Source of the DNA: Falsochrobactrum shanghaiense
GTDB taxonomy: Bacteria; Pseudomonadota; Alphaproteobacteria; Rhizobiales; Rhizobiaceae
Length of the DNA: 64,000 bases
Reading direction: 5' to 3'
Assembly: GCF_003149535.1 (NCBI RefSeq)
Contig: NZ_QGDB01000008.1
Coordinates: forward strand, 40,730 to 104,729
How positions within the stretch are numbered: position 1 is the stretch's first letter; every line of letters starts with the position of its first letter. Below are positions 1 through 10,319 of the stretch, one piece after another. Made by a program: the position numbers and the translations under genes. Under the pieces are notes generated by a model. It saw nothing but the letters and a program-made list of their open reading frames with translations. It was not told the DNA's origin and did not search any database.

Positions 1-1328
1 GTTGCCGGTCCAACGCCGGGGAGGAGTTGCATCAATCGGAAGCCCGCAACGCGATCACGCATGTTTTGCGCAAAGCGTAATGCTGCAAGCATGTCTTTCA
101 CATGGGCGCTGTCGAGGAATTTCAGGCCACCGAACTTGACGAAGGGGATATTGCGTCGTGTGAGTTCGACTTCCAGCGGGCCGCTGTGATGGCTGGCTCG
201 AAACAGCACCGCCTGATCTTTCAGCCGCATACCGCCTTCACGGTTTTCCAGAACCTCATCGGTAACAAACTTTGCCTGATCAGCCTCATCGCGCACTGTC
301 ACGAGACGCGGGCGCTCAAGTGACGGGCGCTCGGTCCAGAGGTTTTTGGTAAAACGTTCTTTGGCAAGACCGATCACGCCGTTTGCAGCGGCAAGGATTG
401 GCTGTGTCGAGCGATAATTGCGATCAAGTGTGATGATTTCAGCCGCCGGAGAAAACATGTTGGGAAAATCGAGAATGTTACGAACGGTGGCTGCCCGGAA
501 GGAATAGATCGCTTGCGCGTCGTCACCGACGACGGTCAGACCGCGACCGGCTGGTTTCAATCCGGTCAGGATTGTTGCTTGTAAGCGATTGGTATCCTGA
601 TATTCATCAACAAGGACATGATCCCATTTGCCGCCGATCTCATCTGCCAGCGTGGCAACCCCCATGGTCTGCGCCCAGTAGAGAAGCAAATCGTCGTAAT
701 CGAGCACATTCTGAATCTGCTTGGCCTCGACATATCCCGCGAACAGCTCGCGCAGTTCTTTTTCCCATGCCGCGCACCATGGATAGTTGGCGCGGAGGAT
801 TTCGTCGAGTGAGGCTTCTGCGTTAACCGTGCGGGAATAGATAGAAAGACATGTTCCCTTCGTCGGAAAGCGGTTTTCGGTTTTGGAAAACCCAAGATCA
901 TGGCGAACGAGATTCATCAAATCCGCAGAGTCTTCGCGATCATGGACCGAGAATTGCGCATCAAGGCCAAGCTCAAAGGCATATTCGCGCAGTATCCGTG
1001 CACCGATGCCATGGAATGTGCCTGACCATGCAAGCGCATCGGTCAGAATGCCGCCTTTGTCGCCGAGCACCTTTGCGCAGATGCGCTCTACCCGTTTGCC
1101 CATCTCGCTTGCGGCTCGTCGGGAAAAGGTCATCAGCAGGATGCGCCGTGGATCAGCGCCATCAATAATGAGCTGGGCAACCCGGTGGGCAAGGGTGTTG
1201 GTCTTGCCAGAACCTGCCCCGGCGATAATCAACAGGGGACCGCCGATCTGACCGTCAGGAAGCCCGGTCCCGTGAATGACTGCAGCACGTTGGCCTTCGT
1301 TTAATTTTTCCAGATGTGCGGCATTCAT
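1..1328 (-). CDS. UvrD/Rep-type ATP-dependent DNA helicase, partial (3' end outside window)
   Basis: Superfamily 1 DNA helicase of the UvrD/PcrA/Rep kind, which unwinds DNA with ATP during repair or replication restart. The minus-strand frame is open from an ATG at 1328 to the window edge, giving about 442 N-terminal residues. Visible motifs are Walker A GAGSGKT (about residues 37-43), the TFHGIGARIL segment, the Walker B/motif II block VLVDEYQDTN, motif III GDDAQAIYSFRAA and motif IV LDRNYRST. The C-terminal half is cut off by the window. It is divergent from imuA, and the space between them holds a LexA box, so an SOS link is possible but is an inference. Alternatives are PcrA-like or plasmid-type UvrD helicases; the exact subfamily cannot be settled without the C-terminus. 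Confidence 0.9.
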   Translation of the reverse strand, partial: MNAAHLEKLNEGQRAAVIHGTGLPDGQIGGPLLIIAGAGSGKTNTLAHRVAQLIIDGADPRRILLMTFSRRAASEMGKRVERICAKVLGDKGGILTDALAWSGTFHGIGARILREYAFELGLDAQFSVHDREDSADLMNLVRHDLGFSKTENRFPTKGTCLSIYSRTVNAEASLDEILRANYPWCAAWEKELRELFAGYVEAKQIQNVLDYDDLLLYWAQTMGVATLADEIGGKWDHVLVDEYQDTNRLQATILTGLKPAGRGLTVVGDDAQAIYSFRAATVRNILDFPNMFSPAAEIITLDRNYRSTQPILAAANGVIGLAKERFTKNLWTERPSLERPRLVTVRDEADQAKFVTDEVLENREGGMRLKDQAVLFRASHHSGPLEVELTRRNIPFVKFGGLKFLDSAHVKDMLAALRFAQNMRDRVAGFRLMQLLPGVGPA

Positions 1329-1455
1329 GCAGTCCTGCTCCTATCACTTTCAGATTCAACATCAATTCGGAAACAACACGCTGTTGAAAAACGCTCTGTT
1401 CTCTCTTCGTTGAAATGATCGGCAAAAGACTCCGATTGACTCGCGTCCCCAAAAA

Positions 1456-1470
1456 GAACAGAAAAAGAAC
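1456..1470 (+). promoter_or_regulatory. LexA-binding SOS box upstream of imuA
   Basis: The sequence is GAAC-N7-GAAC exactly, the reverse complement of GTTC-N7-GTTC, which is the known alphaproteobacterial LexA operator. It lies about 50 bases before the imuA start. A second, degenerate copy (GTTC-N7-GTTG) is at 1398-1412. Control of the operon by LexA is inferred from this match and from the known SOS regulation of imuAB-dnaE2. Confidence 0.85.
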
Positions 1471-1518
1471 ATATCAGCGAAAACGCTCGTTGCAAAGCAT
1501 TTCAGGAGTACCGAGTTT

Positions 1519-2280
1519 ATGGCCCAACGTGCCGCCAATCCAGTCATCGCCAGCCTTCAGGAGCGCATTGCGCATCTTGAAGGCGGTGCTGGGCGCGTGC
1601 GTGAGGTTTTGCCCTTCGGTGTCAGCGATATAGACCGCAGGCTACCGGGAGGAGGGCTGACATTGGGGGCGCTGCATGAGGTGGCAGGCGGCGGCAATGG
1701 AGCCGTGGATGGTGCAGCAGCGGCATTGTTCGTTGCAGGCATTGCAGCCCGGACACGCGGAAAAGTCCTCTGGATTGTCACCCGCACCGATCTTTTTGCG
1801 CCTGCAATTGCTCAGGCAGGTCTGGCACCTGATCGCATGATCCATGTCGAGGCGGGAGATGAAAAGGCAGTGCTTGCCTGTTTCGAGGAAGGTTTGCGCC
1901 ATGGTGGTCTGAGCGCTGTGGTTGCTGAAACGGCTCATCTCTCCATGACAGCATCGCGGCGTTTACAGCTTGCAGCCGAATCCTCACGGACAATCGGCCT
2001 CGCAATCCGTCGCTGGCGCCGACAGACGGAGGCCGGTGACTTTGGGCAGCCCACAGCCAGTATCACACGCTGGCGTGTATCCGTCCTTCCGTCTGACCCC
2101 TTGCCTGTTGCGGGGCTTGGTCGTGCCCGTTGGCTGGTTGAACTCATTCGGGCGAAAGCCGGAGAAAGTGCAGATTTTGAAGTGGAGGCCTGTGATGCAC
2201 AGGGTCGTATCGCTCTTCCTTCCCAGGTGGCCGACAGATCGCCTCAGAAGGAAGTCGGGCGACGGATCGCCTCCGCCTGA
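1519..2280 (+). CDS. imuA: ImuA, SOS mutagenesis RecA-like protein
   Basis: RecA/SulA-like accessory protein (253 aa) of the ImuA-ImuB-DnaE2 translesion synthesis complex, which causes damage-induced mutagenesis in bacteria lacking UmuDC. The protein has the ImuA layout: an N-terminal helix, then a LPFGVSDIDRRLPGGGL segment and an AGGGNGAVDG stretch in the position of a P-loop, as in RecA-fold proteins. CAGGAG stands 8 bases before the ATG. The gene starts about 50 bases after the LexA box and overlaps imuB by 86 bases, so the three genes form one operon. Nothing suggests it is damaged. Confidence 0.93.
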   Translation: MAQRAANPVIASLQERIAHLEGGAGRVREVLPFGVSDIDRRLPGGGLTLGALHEVAGGGNGAVDGAAAALFVAGIAARTRGKVLWIVTRTDLFAPAIAQAGLAPDRMIHVEAGDEKAVLACFEEGLRHGGLSAVVAETAHLSMTASRRLQLAAESSRTIGLAIRRWRRQTEAGDFGQPTASITRWRVSVLPSDPLPVAGLGRARWLVELIRAKAGESADFEVEACDAQGRIALPSQVADRSPQKEVGRRIASA

Positions 2281-3718
2281 CGCGCCGCTCGTCCTCGCCG
2301 GCCGCAATGGTCGCCGTCGGTTGATCACCGCGATTGACGCGAATGCACAGGCTCGCGGCATTGCCGTCGGCATGGCAGTAGCCAAGGCACAGGCGCTTGT
2401 CCCCGGCCTTTTTGTGATCGATGCTGATCCAGCCGCTGATGCGGACGGTCTGGAAAAGCTGGCACTGTGGACCCTTCAAAGGATCTCGCCAATCGTTGCG
2501 GTCGATCAACCGGATGGGCTGGTGATCGACACAACAGGAGCCGACCATCTGCATGGTGGCGAGGAAGCCATGCTTGGCAAGCTGGTTCAGCGTTTTGCGG
2601 CTTCAGGCGTCGAAGCCAGAGCTGCGATTGCCGATACATGGGGGGCGGCCCATGCCGCGGCGCGGTTCCTTCAACCCGAAATTCTCGTCATTCCACCTGG
2701 CCAGCATGAAACGATGCTGCGTTCACTTCCGCTCGCCGCCCTGCGTCTTGATCCGGAAACCGTTGCCGGTCTGCATAAGCTCGGGTTCGAGTGGATTGGC
2801 GACCTCATGGAGCAGCCACGCGCACCTTTGACCCAGCGTTTTGGTCCTGAGCCTGGTCGTCGTCTCGATCAGGCACTTGGCACTCTGGCCGAGCCTGTTG
2901 ACCCTGTTCGCTCACCGGAGCTTGTCGAAGTCCGCCGTGTTTTCGGGGAGCCAATCGGTGCCGCAGAAACGATTGCCCGCTATATCGGCAAACTGGTGGA
3001 TAGCCTTTGTATCGAATTGGAGAAACGTGGCCTTGGTGCCCGACGGCTCGATCTCCTGTTTCACCGTGTCGATAATACGCTGCAATATATCCGGGTTGGT
3101 ATGGCGCAGCCTGTGCGCGATCCAAAACGCCTGACACGGCTACTTTGCGACAGGATTGAAACCGTCAATCCGGGCTTTGGCATTGAAATCATGGTTCTGC
3201 TGGCAATCGAAGCTGAACCTCTCGGGCATAAACAGTCGATCTCTTCACTGATTGAGGCTTCGCAGCCCGACGTCTCTGACCTGATCGATGTGCTTGCCAA
3301 TCGGATCGGTGAAAACAGGCTTTGCCGTTTCGTACCCGTGCAAAGTGATGTGCCTGAACGCTCGGTCGCACGCGTACCACCTCTCGCACCGGAAACGGGG
3401 GCCACATGGGAAGGAGACTGGCCACGACCACCCCGGCTCTTGCCCAGACCAGAACCCATCGAAACCATGGCGCTTTTGCCAGACAATCCACCCGTCTGGT
3501 TTACATGGCGGGGTATCCGACGGCGTGTGCAGCGGGCCGATGGCCCCGAACGTATCCGTGGCGAATGGTGGTTGCGCGATGCGGAGATGACGACTGTGAG
3601 GGACTATTTCCGGGTCGAAGCTGAAACCGGCGAGCGCTACTGGCTATTCCGGTCCGGTGACGGTGAACACGAAAACAGCGGCTCGCATCGCTGGTTCTTG
3701 CATGGAATCTTCGGATGA
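2195..3718 (+). CDS. imuB: ImuB, catalytically inactive Y-family polymerase homologue
   Basis: Y-family DNA polymerase-like scaffold (507 aa) that in the known ImuABC mutasome bridges the beta clamp, ImuA and DnaE2 rather than synthesising DNA. The frame is open from 1970, but the family N-terminus begins at [17 protein letters not shown], so the ATG at 2195 is chosen; GGAGG stands about 6 bases upstream inside imuA. The Y-family core follows ([25 protein letters not shown], then FVIDADP and the [13 protein letters not shown] palm segment) and the C-terminal domain ends at about 507. Length fits the family. Its stop overlaps the dnaE2 start (ATGA), indicating translational coupling. Confidence 0.93.
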   Translation: MHRVVSLFLPRWPTDRLRRKSGDGSPPPDAPLVLAGRNGRRRLITAIDANAQARGIAVGMAVAKAQALVPGLFVIDADPAADADGLEKLALWTLQRISPIVAVDQPDGLVIDTTGADHLHGGEEAMLGKLVQRFAASGVEARAAIADTWGAAHAAARFLQPEILVIPPGQHETMLRSLPLAALRLDPETVAGLHKLGFEWIGDLMEQPRAPLTQRFGPEPGRRLDQALGTLAEPVDPVRSPELVEVRRVFGEPIGAAETIARYIGKLVDSLCIELEKRGLGARRLDLLFHRVDNTLQYIRVGMAQPVRDPKRLTRLLCDRIETVNPGFGIEIMVLLAIEAEPLGHKQSISSLIEASQPDVSDLIDVLANRIGENRLCRFVPVQSDVPERSVARVPPLAPETGATWEGDWPRPPRLLPRPEPIETMALLPDNPPVWFTWRGIRRRVQRADGPERIRGEWWLRDAEMTTVRDYFRVEAETGERYWLFRSGDGEHENSGSHRWFLHGIFG

Positions 3719-6700
3719 CCGGGCCGCGCTATGCCGAATTGCAGGTAACGAGCCATTTCTCATTTCTGCGTGGTGCAAGCAGTTGTGAGGAATTGTTCCA
3801 GTGCGCGAAAGAGCTTGGTATCGAGGCTTTGGGTATTGTCGATCGCAACAGTCTGGCAGGCATTGTCCGCGCGCTGGAAGCATCACGCCAGACCGGCATC
3901 CGGCTTGTGGTCGGATGCCGCCTCGATCTTGCTGACGGAATGTCGGTGCTGGTCTATCCGACAGATCGGCCTGCCTATGCGCGATTGTGCCGATTGCTCT
4001 CGCTTGGTAAAAAACGCGGGGGAAAAGGAAAATGTCACCTCGAATGGCAGGATCTCGTTGCCTACGGAGCAGGATTTATCGCCATCCTCGTGCCGGAAAA
4101 GGCGGATGATACCTGTGCCTTGCATCTTCGCCGTTTGCGTGAGGCTTTCAATGATCGCGCCTATCTGGCGCTGACCCTACGCCGACGACCGAATGATCAG
4201 CTTCGGCTCTGGGAATTGTCGAATATGGCCGCAGCGGCTCGTGTGTCGACCGTCGTAACCAACGATGTCCTGTTTCATGAGCCGTCGCGACAGATGATGC
4301 AGGATGTTGTGACCGCCATCCGGCACAATGTCACCATTGATGAGCTTGGCCACCGGCGTGAGCGTTTTGCAGATCGCTATCTGAAACCACCCGAAGAAAT
4401 GCACCGACTGTTTGGCCGTTATCCCGAAGCGCTTGCCCGGACAGTCGAAATCATGGAGCGCTGCAAGTTCTCACTCGATGAACTGGCCTATCAATATCCG
4501 GAAGAAAAGCTCTTTCCCGAACTCTCGCCACAACAGGCGCTCGAAAAGCTGACATGGGAGGGAGCCAGGGAACGCTATCCCGAGGGGTGGCCGGACAAGG
4601 TGCACAATAATCTCAGGCACGAATTGCGGCTGATCGAGAAGCTCGACTATGCGCCGTATTTTCTAACTGTAAACGCGATTGTCCGCTTCGCTCGCTCACA
4701 GGGCATTCTTTGTCAGGGCAGGGGATCGGCGGCCAATTCCGCTGTCTGCTTTGTCCTTGGCATCACGTCAGTTGATCCGGATCGCAACGATCTTCTATTC
4801 GAGCGCTTTGTTTCGGAAGAACGGCGCGAACCGCCCGACATCGATGTCGATTTCGAGCATGAGCGGCGCGAGGAAGTCATCCAGTGGGTCTATGAAACCT
4901 ATGGTCGGCAGCGGGCAGCATTGTGCTCGACCGTCATTCGCTATCGGGCCAAAGGGGCGCTTCGCGATGTTGGCAAAGCGCTTGGCCTTCCCGAAGACCT
5001 GACCAAAACCCTGTCATCACAGGTCTGGGGCTGGTCGGAAGGTGTCGAACAGAAACACGCCGAAAGTCTCAATCTCAATATGGGCGACCGTCGTTTGCGT
5101 CTGGCGCTTGATCTCGCACACCAGCTTGTCGGTACGCCACGGCATCTTTCACAGCATCCGGGTGGTTTTGTTCTGACCCGCGACAGGCTTGACGAACTGG
5201 TGCCGATCGAACCGGCCGCTATGGAAGATCGGCAGGTGATCGAATGGGACAAGGACGATATCGATGTCCTGAAATTCATGAAGGTCGATGTGCTGGCTCT
5301 TGGGATGCTTTCCTGTATGCGCCGCGCTTTTGATCTGTTGGCGGAACACAAAGGCATAAATTACGATCTGGCGACGATCCCGCCTGAAGATCCACGCACC
5401 TACGCGATGATCCGTAAGGCTGACACGCTCGGCACATTCCAGATCGAGAGCCGGGCACAGATGGCGATGCTTCCGCGCATCAAGCCGCGAACCTTCTATG
5501 ATCTGGTGATTCAGGTAGCTATTGTCCGCCCCGGACCCATTCAGGGCGATATGGTTCATCCATATCTTCGTCGCCGTGAGGGTAAGGAGGAGGTCGATTA
5601 CCCCAAGCCCGAATTGGAAGCAGTTCTCGGCAAAACGCTTGGCGTGCCGCTGTTTCAGGAACAGGCAATGCGTGTGGCGATTGAATGTGCCGGGTTTTCT
5701 GCCGGTGAAGCCGATCAGCTCCGCCGCGCCATGGCAACCTTTAAGCATACCGGTGGCGTCTCGAAATTTGGTGAGAAACTCATTCAGGGCATGGTCGATA
5801 ATGGTTACACCCGTGATTTTGCCGAGCGCACGTTTCGACAGCTTGAAGGCTTTGGCTCTTATGGTTTTCCTGAAAGCCACGCTGCGAGCTTTGCTCTGGT
5901 TGCCTACGCCTCAAGCTGGATGAAATGCTGGCATCCCGATGTTTTTTGCTGCGCATTACTGAACGCGCAGCCCATGGGATTTTACGCACCTGCCCAGATC
6001 GTTCGGGACGCGCGTAACCATGGTGTTGAAATCCGGCCTGTTTGCATCAATGCATCCCATTGGGATTGCACGCTGGAGCCGACAGACGGAGACGCGTACT
6101 TTGCCGTCCGGCTCGGAATGCGCATGGTCAAGGGGCTTGGCAATTCCGATGCGGCTCGTCTCATCGCATGCAGGGGAGAAGAGCCCTATCTCTCGGTTGA
6201 TGATCTGTGGCGGCGGGCAGGCATTCCAATCTCTGCATTGGTCAAACTTGCTGAAGCAGATGCTTTTCGTTCAGCATTCACACTTGCCCGGCGTGAAGCG
6301 CTCTGGGCGCTTAAAGGATTGCGTGATGAACCACTGCCGCTTTTTGCAGCTGCGACTAGCCGGGAAGAGGGTATGCTGCAAGAGCAGGAGGAGCCAAATG
6401 TCGCTCTACGGCCTATGCCGACTGGCAGGGAGGTCGTTGAGGATTACGGTCATTTTGGCCTGACACTGCGCGCTCATCCCCTTTCATTCCTGCGGGAAGA
6501 TCTGGCGCGGCGGCGCATCATCACCTGTGCCGAAGCCCTCACCGCCGCCAATCGCCGTTGGGTCAATATTGCTGGTCTTGTCCTTGTTCGTCAGCGCCCC
6601 GGTTCAGCAAAAGGCGTCATGTTCATCACGCTGGAGGATGAAACCGCAGTCGCCAATCTCGTCGTCTGGGCAAAAACCTTCGAGAAGTATCGCCATATCG

Positions 6701-6942
6701 TGTTGGGTTCCAGCATGATTGGTGTAAAGGGCAGGGTCCAGCGCGAAGGTGAAGTCGTTCACATCGTGGCGCACGAACTGACTGATCTGTCGTCCGATCT
6801 GGCCAGCATTGCAAGGCGAGGCGCTGATATCGCCGAAGTTTCCGCCAAGCCAAATCTGTACGGCCAAGCAAAGGATGGCGTTACCAATGGTTCCGCCCAC
6901 GGCTCTGACGAGATCAGGATGAAAACACGGGATTTCCGGTGA
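3715..6942 (+). CDS. dnaE2: Error-prone DNA polymerase DnaE2 (ImuC)
   Basis: C-family DNA polymerase III alpha-type enzyme (1075 aa) that carries out error-prone translesion synthesis with ImuA and ImuB. Domains in order: an N-terminal PHP domain ([16 protein letters not shown], about residues 6-270), the polymerase core with the catalytic acidic motif [11 protein letters not shown] near residue 375, further palm and finger blocks, helix-hairpin-helix segments, and a C-terminal OB fold ([18 protein letters not shown], about 950 onward). Length matches DnaE2 rather than the longer DnaE1. It starts on the ATGA overlap with imuB and ends the operon. No frameshift is seen. Confidence 0.95.
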   Translation: MTGPRYAELQVTSHFSFLRGASSCEELFQCAKELGIEALGIVDRNSLAGIVRALEASRQTGIRLVVGCRLDLADGMSVLVYPTDRPAYARLCRLLSLGKKRGGKGKCHLEWQDLVAYGAGFIAILVPEKADDTCALHLRRLREAFNDRAYLALTLRRRPNDQLRLWELSNMAAAARVSTVVTNDVLFHEPSRQMMQDVVTAIRHNVTIDELGHRRERFADRYLKPPEEMHRLFGRYPEALARTVEIMERCKFSLDELAYQYPEEKLFPELSPQQALEKLTWEGARERYPEGWPDKVHNNLRHELRLIEKLDYAPYFLTVNAIVRFARSQGILCQGRGSAANSAVCFVLGITSVDPDRNDLLFERFVSEERREPPDIDVDFEHERREEVIQWVYETYGRQRAALCSTVIRYRAKGALRDVGKALGLPEDLTKTLSSQVWGWSEGVEQKHAESLNLNMGDRRLRLALDLAHQLVGTPRHLSQHPGGFVLTRDRLDELVPIEPAAMEDRQVIEWDKDDIDVLKFMKVDVLALGMLSCMRRAFDLLAEHKGINYDLATIPPEDPRTYAMIRKADTLGTFQIESRAQMAMLPRIKPRTFYDLVIQVAIVRPGPIQGDMVHPYLRRREGKEEVDYPKPELEAVLGKTLGVPLFQEQAMRVAIECAGFSAGEADQLRRAMATFKHTGGVSKFGEKLIQGMVDNGYTRDFAERTFRQLEGFGSYGFPESHAASFALVAYASSWMKCWHPDVFCCALLNAQPMGFYAPAQIVRDARNHGVEIRPVCINASHWDCTLEPTDGDAYFAVRLGMRMVKGLGNSDAARLIACRGEEPYLSVDDLWRRAGIPISALVKLAEADAFRSAFTLARREALWALKGLRDEPLPLFAAATSREEGMLQEQEEPNVALRPMPTGREVVEDYGHFGLTLRAHPLSFLREDLARRRIITCAEALTAANRRWVNIAGLVLVRQRPGSAKGVMFITLEDETAVANLVVWAKTFEKYRHIVLGSSMIGVKGRVQREGEVVHIVAHELTDLSSDLASIARRGADIAEVSAKPNLYGQAKDGVTNGSAHGSDEIRMKTRDFR

Positions 6943-7045
6943 ATTCGTCGCGGAAAATGACCTGTTCAATACGGCAGCTTCCGACCCCGTTGTGGTCGTT
7001 CCTTACGACTTCACCAATGCCTGAAAGCGGCAGCTCCTGCTCAGC

Positions 7046-7657
7046 CTATCTGCCGACACTCTTCTCCGTTTGGCGGAAATCGCGCGAACTCAACCCAATG
7101 GCGCAACGAAACATGTAGGTGAAGGCGCTCGGCGACTGGTACCCTAAATCGAGCGCCACCGAGCTGATTTTCTTGTCGGCGGCAAGCTGGGAGACGGCGT
7201 GTAGAATGCGAACCTGCCTTAGCCAACGGGAAGGTGTCATCCCCGTCTCCTTCATGAAAAGCCGCTCGATTGTCTTACGGCTGGCCGAAGCGCCAATGAG
7301 CCATTCGTCGATAGAAGCAATCGAGCCTGGATCAACTATCCCGACTTGCGCGAGCCCGGAAATACGCTCGTCCCGCGGCATCGCAATTGAAAGCGGGATG
7401 TCTTTGGCAGCCACAATTTCATGGAAGAGCAGCTCGTATAAAGCGGCCTCATGCGGCTTTGTGAGACCGGAGAACTCGCTGTCCGGGACAGCGTCCATCA
7501 AAGCCTGAAGAACCGGGTTCATCTGAACGATACGAGCCCCTGTTCCGAGCCTGTCCGCCTCTGCGCGGCTCACGTCGACATAGATGATCTCATTGCTCGA
7601 TATATAGCGCGTGCGGACCGTGCGAGAAACTGTTTGGGATAACATTTGTAGATGCAT
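7046..7657 (-). CDS. AraC-family transcriptional regulator, probably N-terminally short
   Basis: DNA-binding regulator of the AraC/XylS type (203 aa). The C-terminal half holds the two helix-turn-helix units: ASRKTIERLFMKETGMTPSRWLRQVRI and the second unit containing SVALDLGYQSPSAFTYMFR. Most relatives are about 260 aa with a complete N-terminal cupin; here only the last part of that domain appears to precede the DNA-binding part. The frame has an in-frame stop upstream and no earlier start codon, so the shortness looks real. It could be a functional short form or a 5'-truncated remnant. The target is unknown; it is convergent with dnaE2 and divergent from the restriction-modification genes. 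Confidence 0.75.
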   Translation of the reverse strand: MHLQMLSQTVSRTVRTRYISSNEIIYVDVSRAEADRLGTGARIVQMNPVLQALMDAVPDSEFSGLTKPHEAALYELLFHEIVAAKDIPLSIAMPRDERISGLAQVGIVDPGSIASIDEWLIGASASRKTIERLFMKETGMTPSRWLRQVRILHAVSQLAADKKISSVALDLGYQSPSAFTYMFRCAIGLSSRDFRQTEKSVGR

Positions 7658-7864
7658 TACCCCAATTCTATTGATCGGCGAATCAGTTAAACTCCATTCA
7701 AGAGAATAGAGCCCGGTTCGTAGCGTCCATGATATCTATACACAATCTCAAGAGGTTCAACACCCCCTCTATCGCTCGCCAGCTTTATCCTGTAAAGAAC
7801 CATTTGTTAAATGTTCTCGTTTTGTATCAAAAGCGGGAATACCGATGATTCGGAGAGTGTCAAT

Positions 7865-9001
7865 ATGCGCAACGGCACAGTTGTCGATTTGTTCTGTGGA
7901 GCTGGCGGCCTTTCGGAAGGATTCCATCAGGCCGGATTCCGTGTTCTGGCTGGATCCGATTTCGATGATACTGCTGGCCGCACCTTCGCTGCCACCCACC
8001 CTGAAGCCACCTTCATCGGTGGAAGGATTCAGGATCTCAAGGTCTCCACGCTGCTCGAAATTGCGGGACTCGCTCCTAGTGAACTCGATGTCCTCGTGGG
8101 CGGCCCGCCCTGTCAGGGGTATTCCGTCTATAACCATAGCCGTGGCGTGCATGACCCGCGTGCAGGCCTGTTCCGGGAGTATCTCCGCATCGTTGCCGGC
8201 CTCAAACCGCGCTGGCTCGTCATGGAAAACGTCGCTGGCCTGACCTCGATAGCCAACGGCGGAGTCATCCGTGAAATCGAAAAGGGCATGAATGCGCTCG
8301 GCTATCAGGTGAAGTGGAAAATCCTAAAGGCCGAAGAGTATGGTGTTCCGCAGGAGCGGCGGCGCATCTTCTTCATCGCCAACAGGATTGGCGCGCCCAT
8401 CGTATTCCCGGAACCGACGTATGGCGAAGGACTCAAGCCTTTCGTGACCGTATGGGATGCAATCTCCGATCTTCCCGCTTTGAAGAACGGCGACACCAAG
8501 GGCGTGACTGAATATGCCACTCCGCCCGCTAACGCATATCAGAAGCAGCTTCGCAAGGGTAGCAAGGCTCTAGCAAACCACAGTGCATCACGCCTGTCGC
8601 CGGTCAACGAAGCTCGCATGAAGCATATTCCCGCAGGCGGTTCTTGGCGTGACATACCGTTCGACCTGCTGCCAGAAGGCATGAAGCGCGCAAAGCGTTC
8701 GGACCACACGAAGCGCTATGGCCGACCGCGCAAGTCCGACTTATCGTCGACCGTTCTGACGAAATGCGATATCCATTGGGGTGCCTACATTCACCCGGAA
8801 CAGGATCGCTCGATCTCCGTGCGTGAGGCTGCGCGTTTCCAATCCTTTCCGGATACGTTCGAGTTCTATGGAAGCCGGACGGAGCAGTATGTCCAGGTCG
8901 GTAATGCCGTGCCGCCGCTACTTGGCAAGGCCGTCGCTCAGGCTCTCCTCAAAGCCGATGAAACGATCAACGCGAATGAGACTGATCTGGCGGTGGCTTG
9001 A
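7865..9001 (+). CDS. DNA (cytosine-5-)-methyltransferase of a type II restriction-modification system
   Basis: C5-cytosine DNA methylase (378 aa) that would protect host sites from the endonuclease encoded next. Visible motifs in order: motif I VDLFCGAGGLSEGF (residues 6-19), motif IV GGPPCQGYS with the catalytic Cys near residue 83, motif VI MENVAGL, motif VIII QERRRIFFIA, motif IX REAARFQSFPDTF, and motif X QVGNAVPPLLGKAVA. The ATG at 7865 is chosen over an earlier in-frame codon because GGAGAG precedes it and the family starts here. The stop and the next ATG overlap (TGATG at 8999-9003), so the two genes are translationally coupled. Confidence 0.93.
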   Translation: MRNGTVVDLFCGAGGLSEGFHQAGFRVLAGSDFDDTAGRTFAATHPEATFIGGRIQDLKVSTLLEIAGLAPSELDVLVGGPPCQGYSVYNHSRGVHDPRAGLFREYLRIVAGLKPRWLVMENVAGLTSIANGGVIREIEKGMNALGYQVKWKILKAEEYGVPQERRRIFFIANRIGAPIVFPEPTYGEGLKPFVTVWDAISDLPALKNGDTKGVTEYATPPANAYQKQLRKGSKALANHSASRLSPVNEARMKHIPAGGSWRDIPFDLLPEGMKRAKRSDHTKRYGRPRKSDLSSTVLTKCDIHWGAYIHPEQDRSISVREAARFQSFPDTFEFYGSRTEQYVQVGNAVPPLLGKAVAQALLKADETINANETDLAVA

Positions 9002-10026
9002 TGGCCAAGGCCGCTAAACCGAAGAAAAAAAAGCAGTTCTTTGGTATCGCTGAATGGTACGGGAAAAGATTCATCGATCTGTCAACGGCAGAGCGGAAGA
9101 TGCTGGCCGATACCAAGAACACGACGATGAATTGTCCTTTCTTCGAGCAGGTTCCGGCTCTCGGTCCGAAATCGGGGAAGCTCCATTGCAACAAGAAGGG
9201 TGGAGTCTGCTCTCTCCGGAACTTCCATGAGCCGCTGCCCCCCGCCGACGACATCACATTTGGACCTATCACCGCAACCTGTCCCAACAGATTCCTGGAA
9301 AATGGAACCATCGTCAAGCATATCGGTCAGTATGTTCTCGGAACCGAGGAGCCGCTGTTCGCCAAGGAAATTGCATTTCTGATGCGCCCGCGGGCTGGTG
9401 AGGTTGGCGCTGCTGAGGCCGATGCCGCCGCCGAGGAAGACGAAACAGAAGAGGCTGAGGAAGCAGCCGGGACGGAAGCAGCGGCTGCGGAGTCTGGCCG
9501 CGAGGACGTCGGACGCATTGATCTGGTGTTCGTCCACCCTAATAATCGTGAGAAATGGTGTGCGGTCGAGATGCAGGCCGTCTATTTCTCCGGCGGTGAG
9601 ATGGGCAAGGATATGGCTGTTATCCGGGCGCAACCGACGACGGACAATAGCCTACCGATGCCTGGTGCTGCACGCCGCCCAGATTTCCGTTCGAGCGGAC
9701 CCAAGCGTTTGATGCCGCAGCTTCAGATCAAGGTACCGACCCTGCGCCGTTGGGGAAAGAAGATGGTTGTCGTCATCGACAAGCCGTTCCTCGGATCCAT
9801 GTCGAAGATGGAGCATCAGTCACACATCTCGAATTGTGACATCGTTTGGGTCGTAGTGCGGTTTGATGAAGAACCTGGATCCGGCGAGGCGAAGCTGGTC
9901 ATCGACCAGACGATCAACACGACTCTCGACGATGCGGTGAAGGCGTTGACATCCGGAACACCGACGACGCTGCCCGCTTTCGAAGACAAGCTTGCTGGAA
10001 AGCTTGGCAAGGTATTCGATATCTGA
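9001..10026 (+). CDS. NotI-like type II restriction endonuclease
   Basis: Restriction endonuclease candidate of the NotI family (341 aa). As I recall NotI, it has an iron-binding four-cysteine fold and an active site D160-E182-Q184. Here four Cys occur in the same kind of setting (about Cys45 in NCPFF, Cys63, Cys70 in GGVCSL, Cys94 in CPNR), and D174, E190 and Q192 (RIDLVFV then CAVEMQAV) give the same D...ExQ pattern. Between them lies an acidic Ala/Glu-rich stretch (about residues 138-170) that looks like a linker or insert. The gene follows the methylase with a one-base overlap, the expected layout for a restriction-modification pair. Recognition sequence unknown; a GC-rich rare site is plausible. 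Confidence 0.8.
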   Translation: MAKAAKPKKKKQFFGIAEWYGKRFIDLSTAERKMLADTKNTTMNCPFFEQVPALGPKSGKLHCNKKGGVCSLRNFHEPLPPADDITFGPITATCPNRFLENGTIVKHIGQYVLGTEEPLFAKEIAFLMRPRAGEVGAAEADAAAEEDETEEAEEAAGTEAAAAESGREDVGRIDLVFVHPNNREKWCAVEMQAVYFSGGEMGKDMAVIRAQPTTDNSLPMPGAARRPDFRSSGPKRLMPQLQIKVPTLRRWGKKMVVVIDKPFLGSMSKMEHQSHISNCDIVWVVVRFDEEPGSGEAKLVIDQTINTTLDDAVKALTSGTPTTLPAFEDKLAGKLGKVFDI

Positions 10027-10151
10027 AACGAAAAATCGGGTGGCAACCGGTCAAGGCCATCAACCGGTTGCGAGACAAATTCGTTAACTGCAAGACGGTT
10101 GCGGACATCCGGTCGTCATTTCGACTGCATGCGGGCAACGCATTGGGCTGG

Positions 10152-10285
10152 GAGTGTCATAAACTTTGTGTATCTGCTCCGGCCCATGCGGTTTGATACT
10201 CAAGCGACGAAGCGCTCATCGAACATTATGGCGAACTGGTTTCTGGCTGCAAACCATTCTCTTACGTTTCTCCCATCTTTTTCAA
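10152..10285 (-). mobile_element. IS256-family remnant: transposase C-terminus and terminal repeat
   Basis: The minus strand encodes the last 27 or so residues of a mutator-type (IS256) transposase, ending REWFAARNQFAIMFDERFVA followed by TGA. After the stop, the sequence runs into GACACTC at 10152-10158, which fits an IS256-type terminal repeat. The rest of the element is missing. This is a relic, not an active insertion sequence. Confidence 0.65.
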
Positions 10286-10319
10286 AGCCCCGGATCGCCT
10301 GTCATTCGGCGTGGAATAA

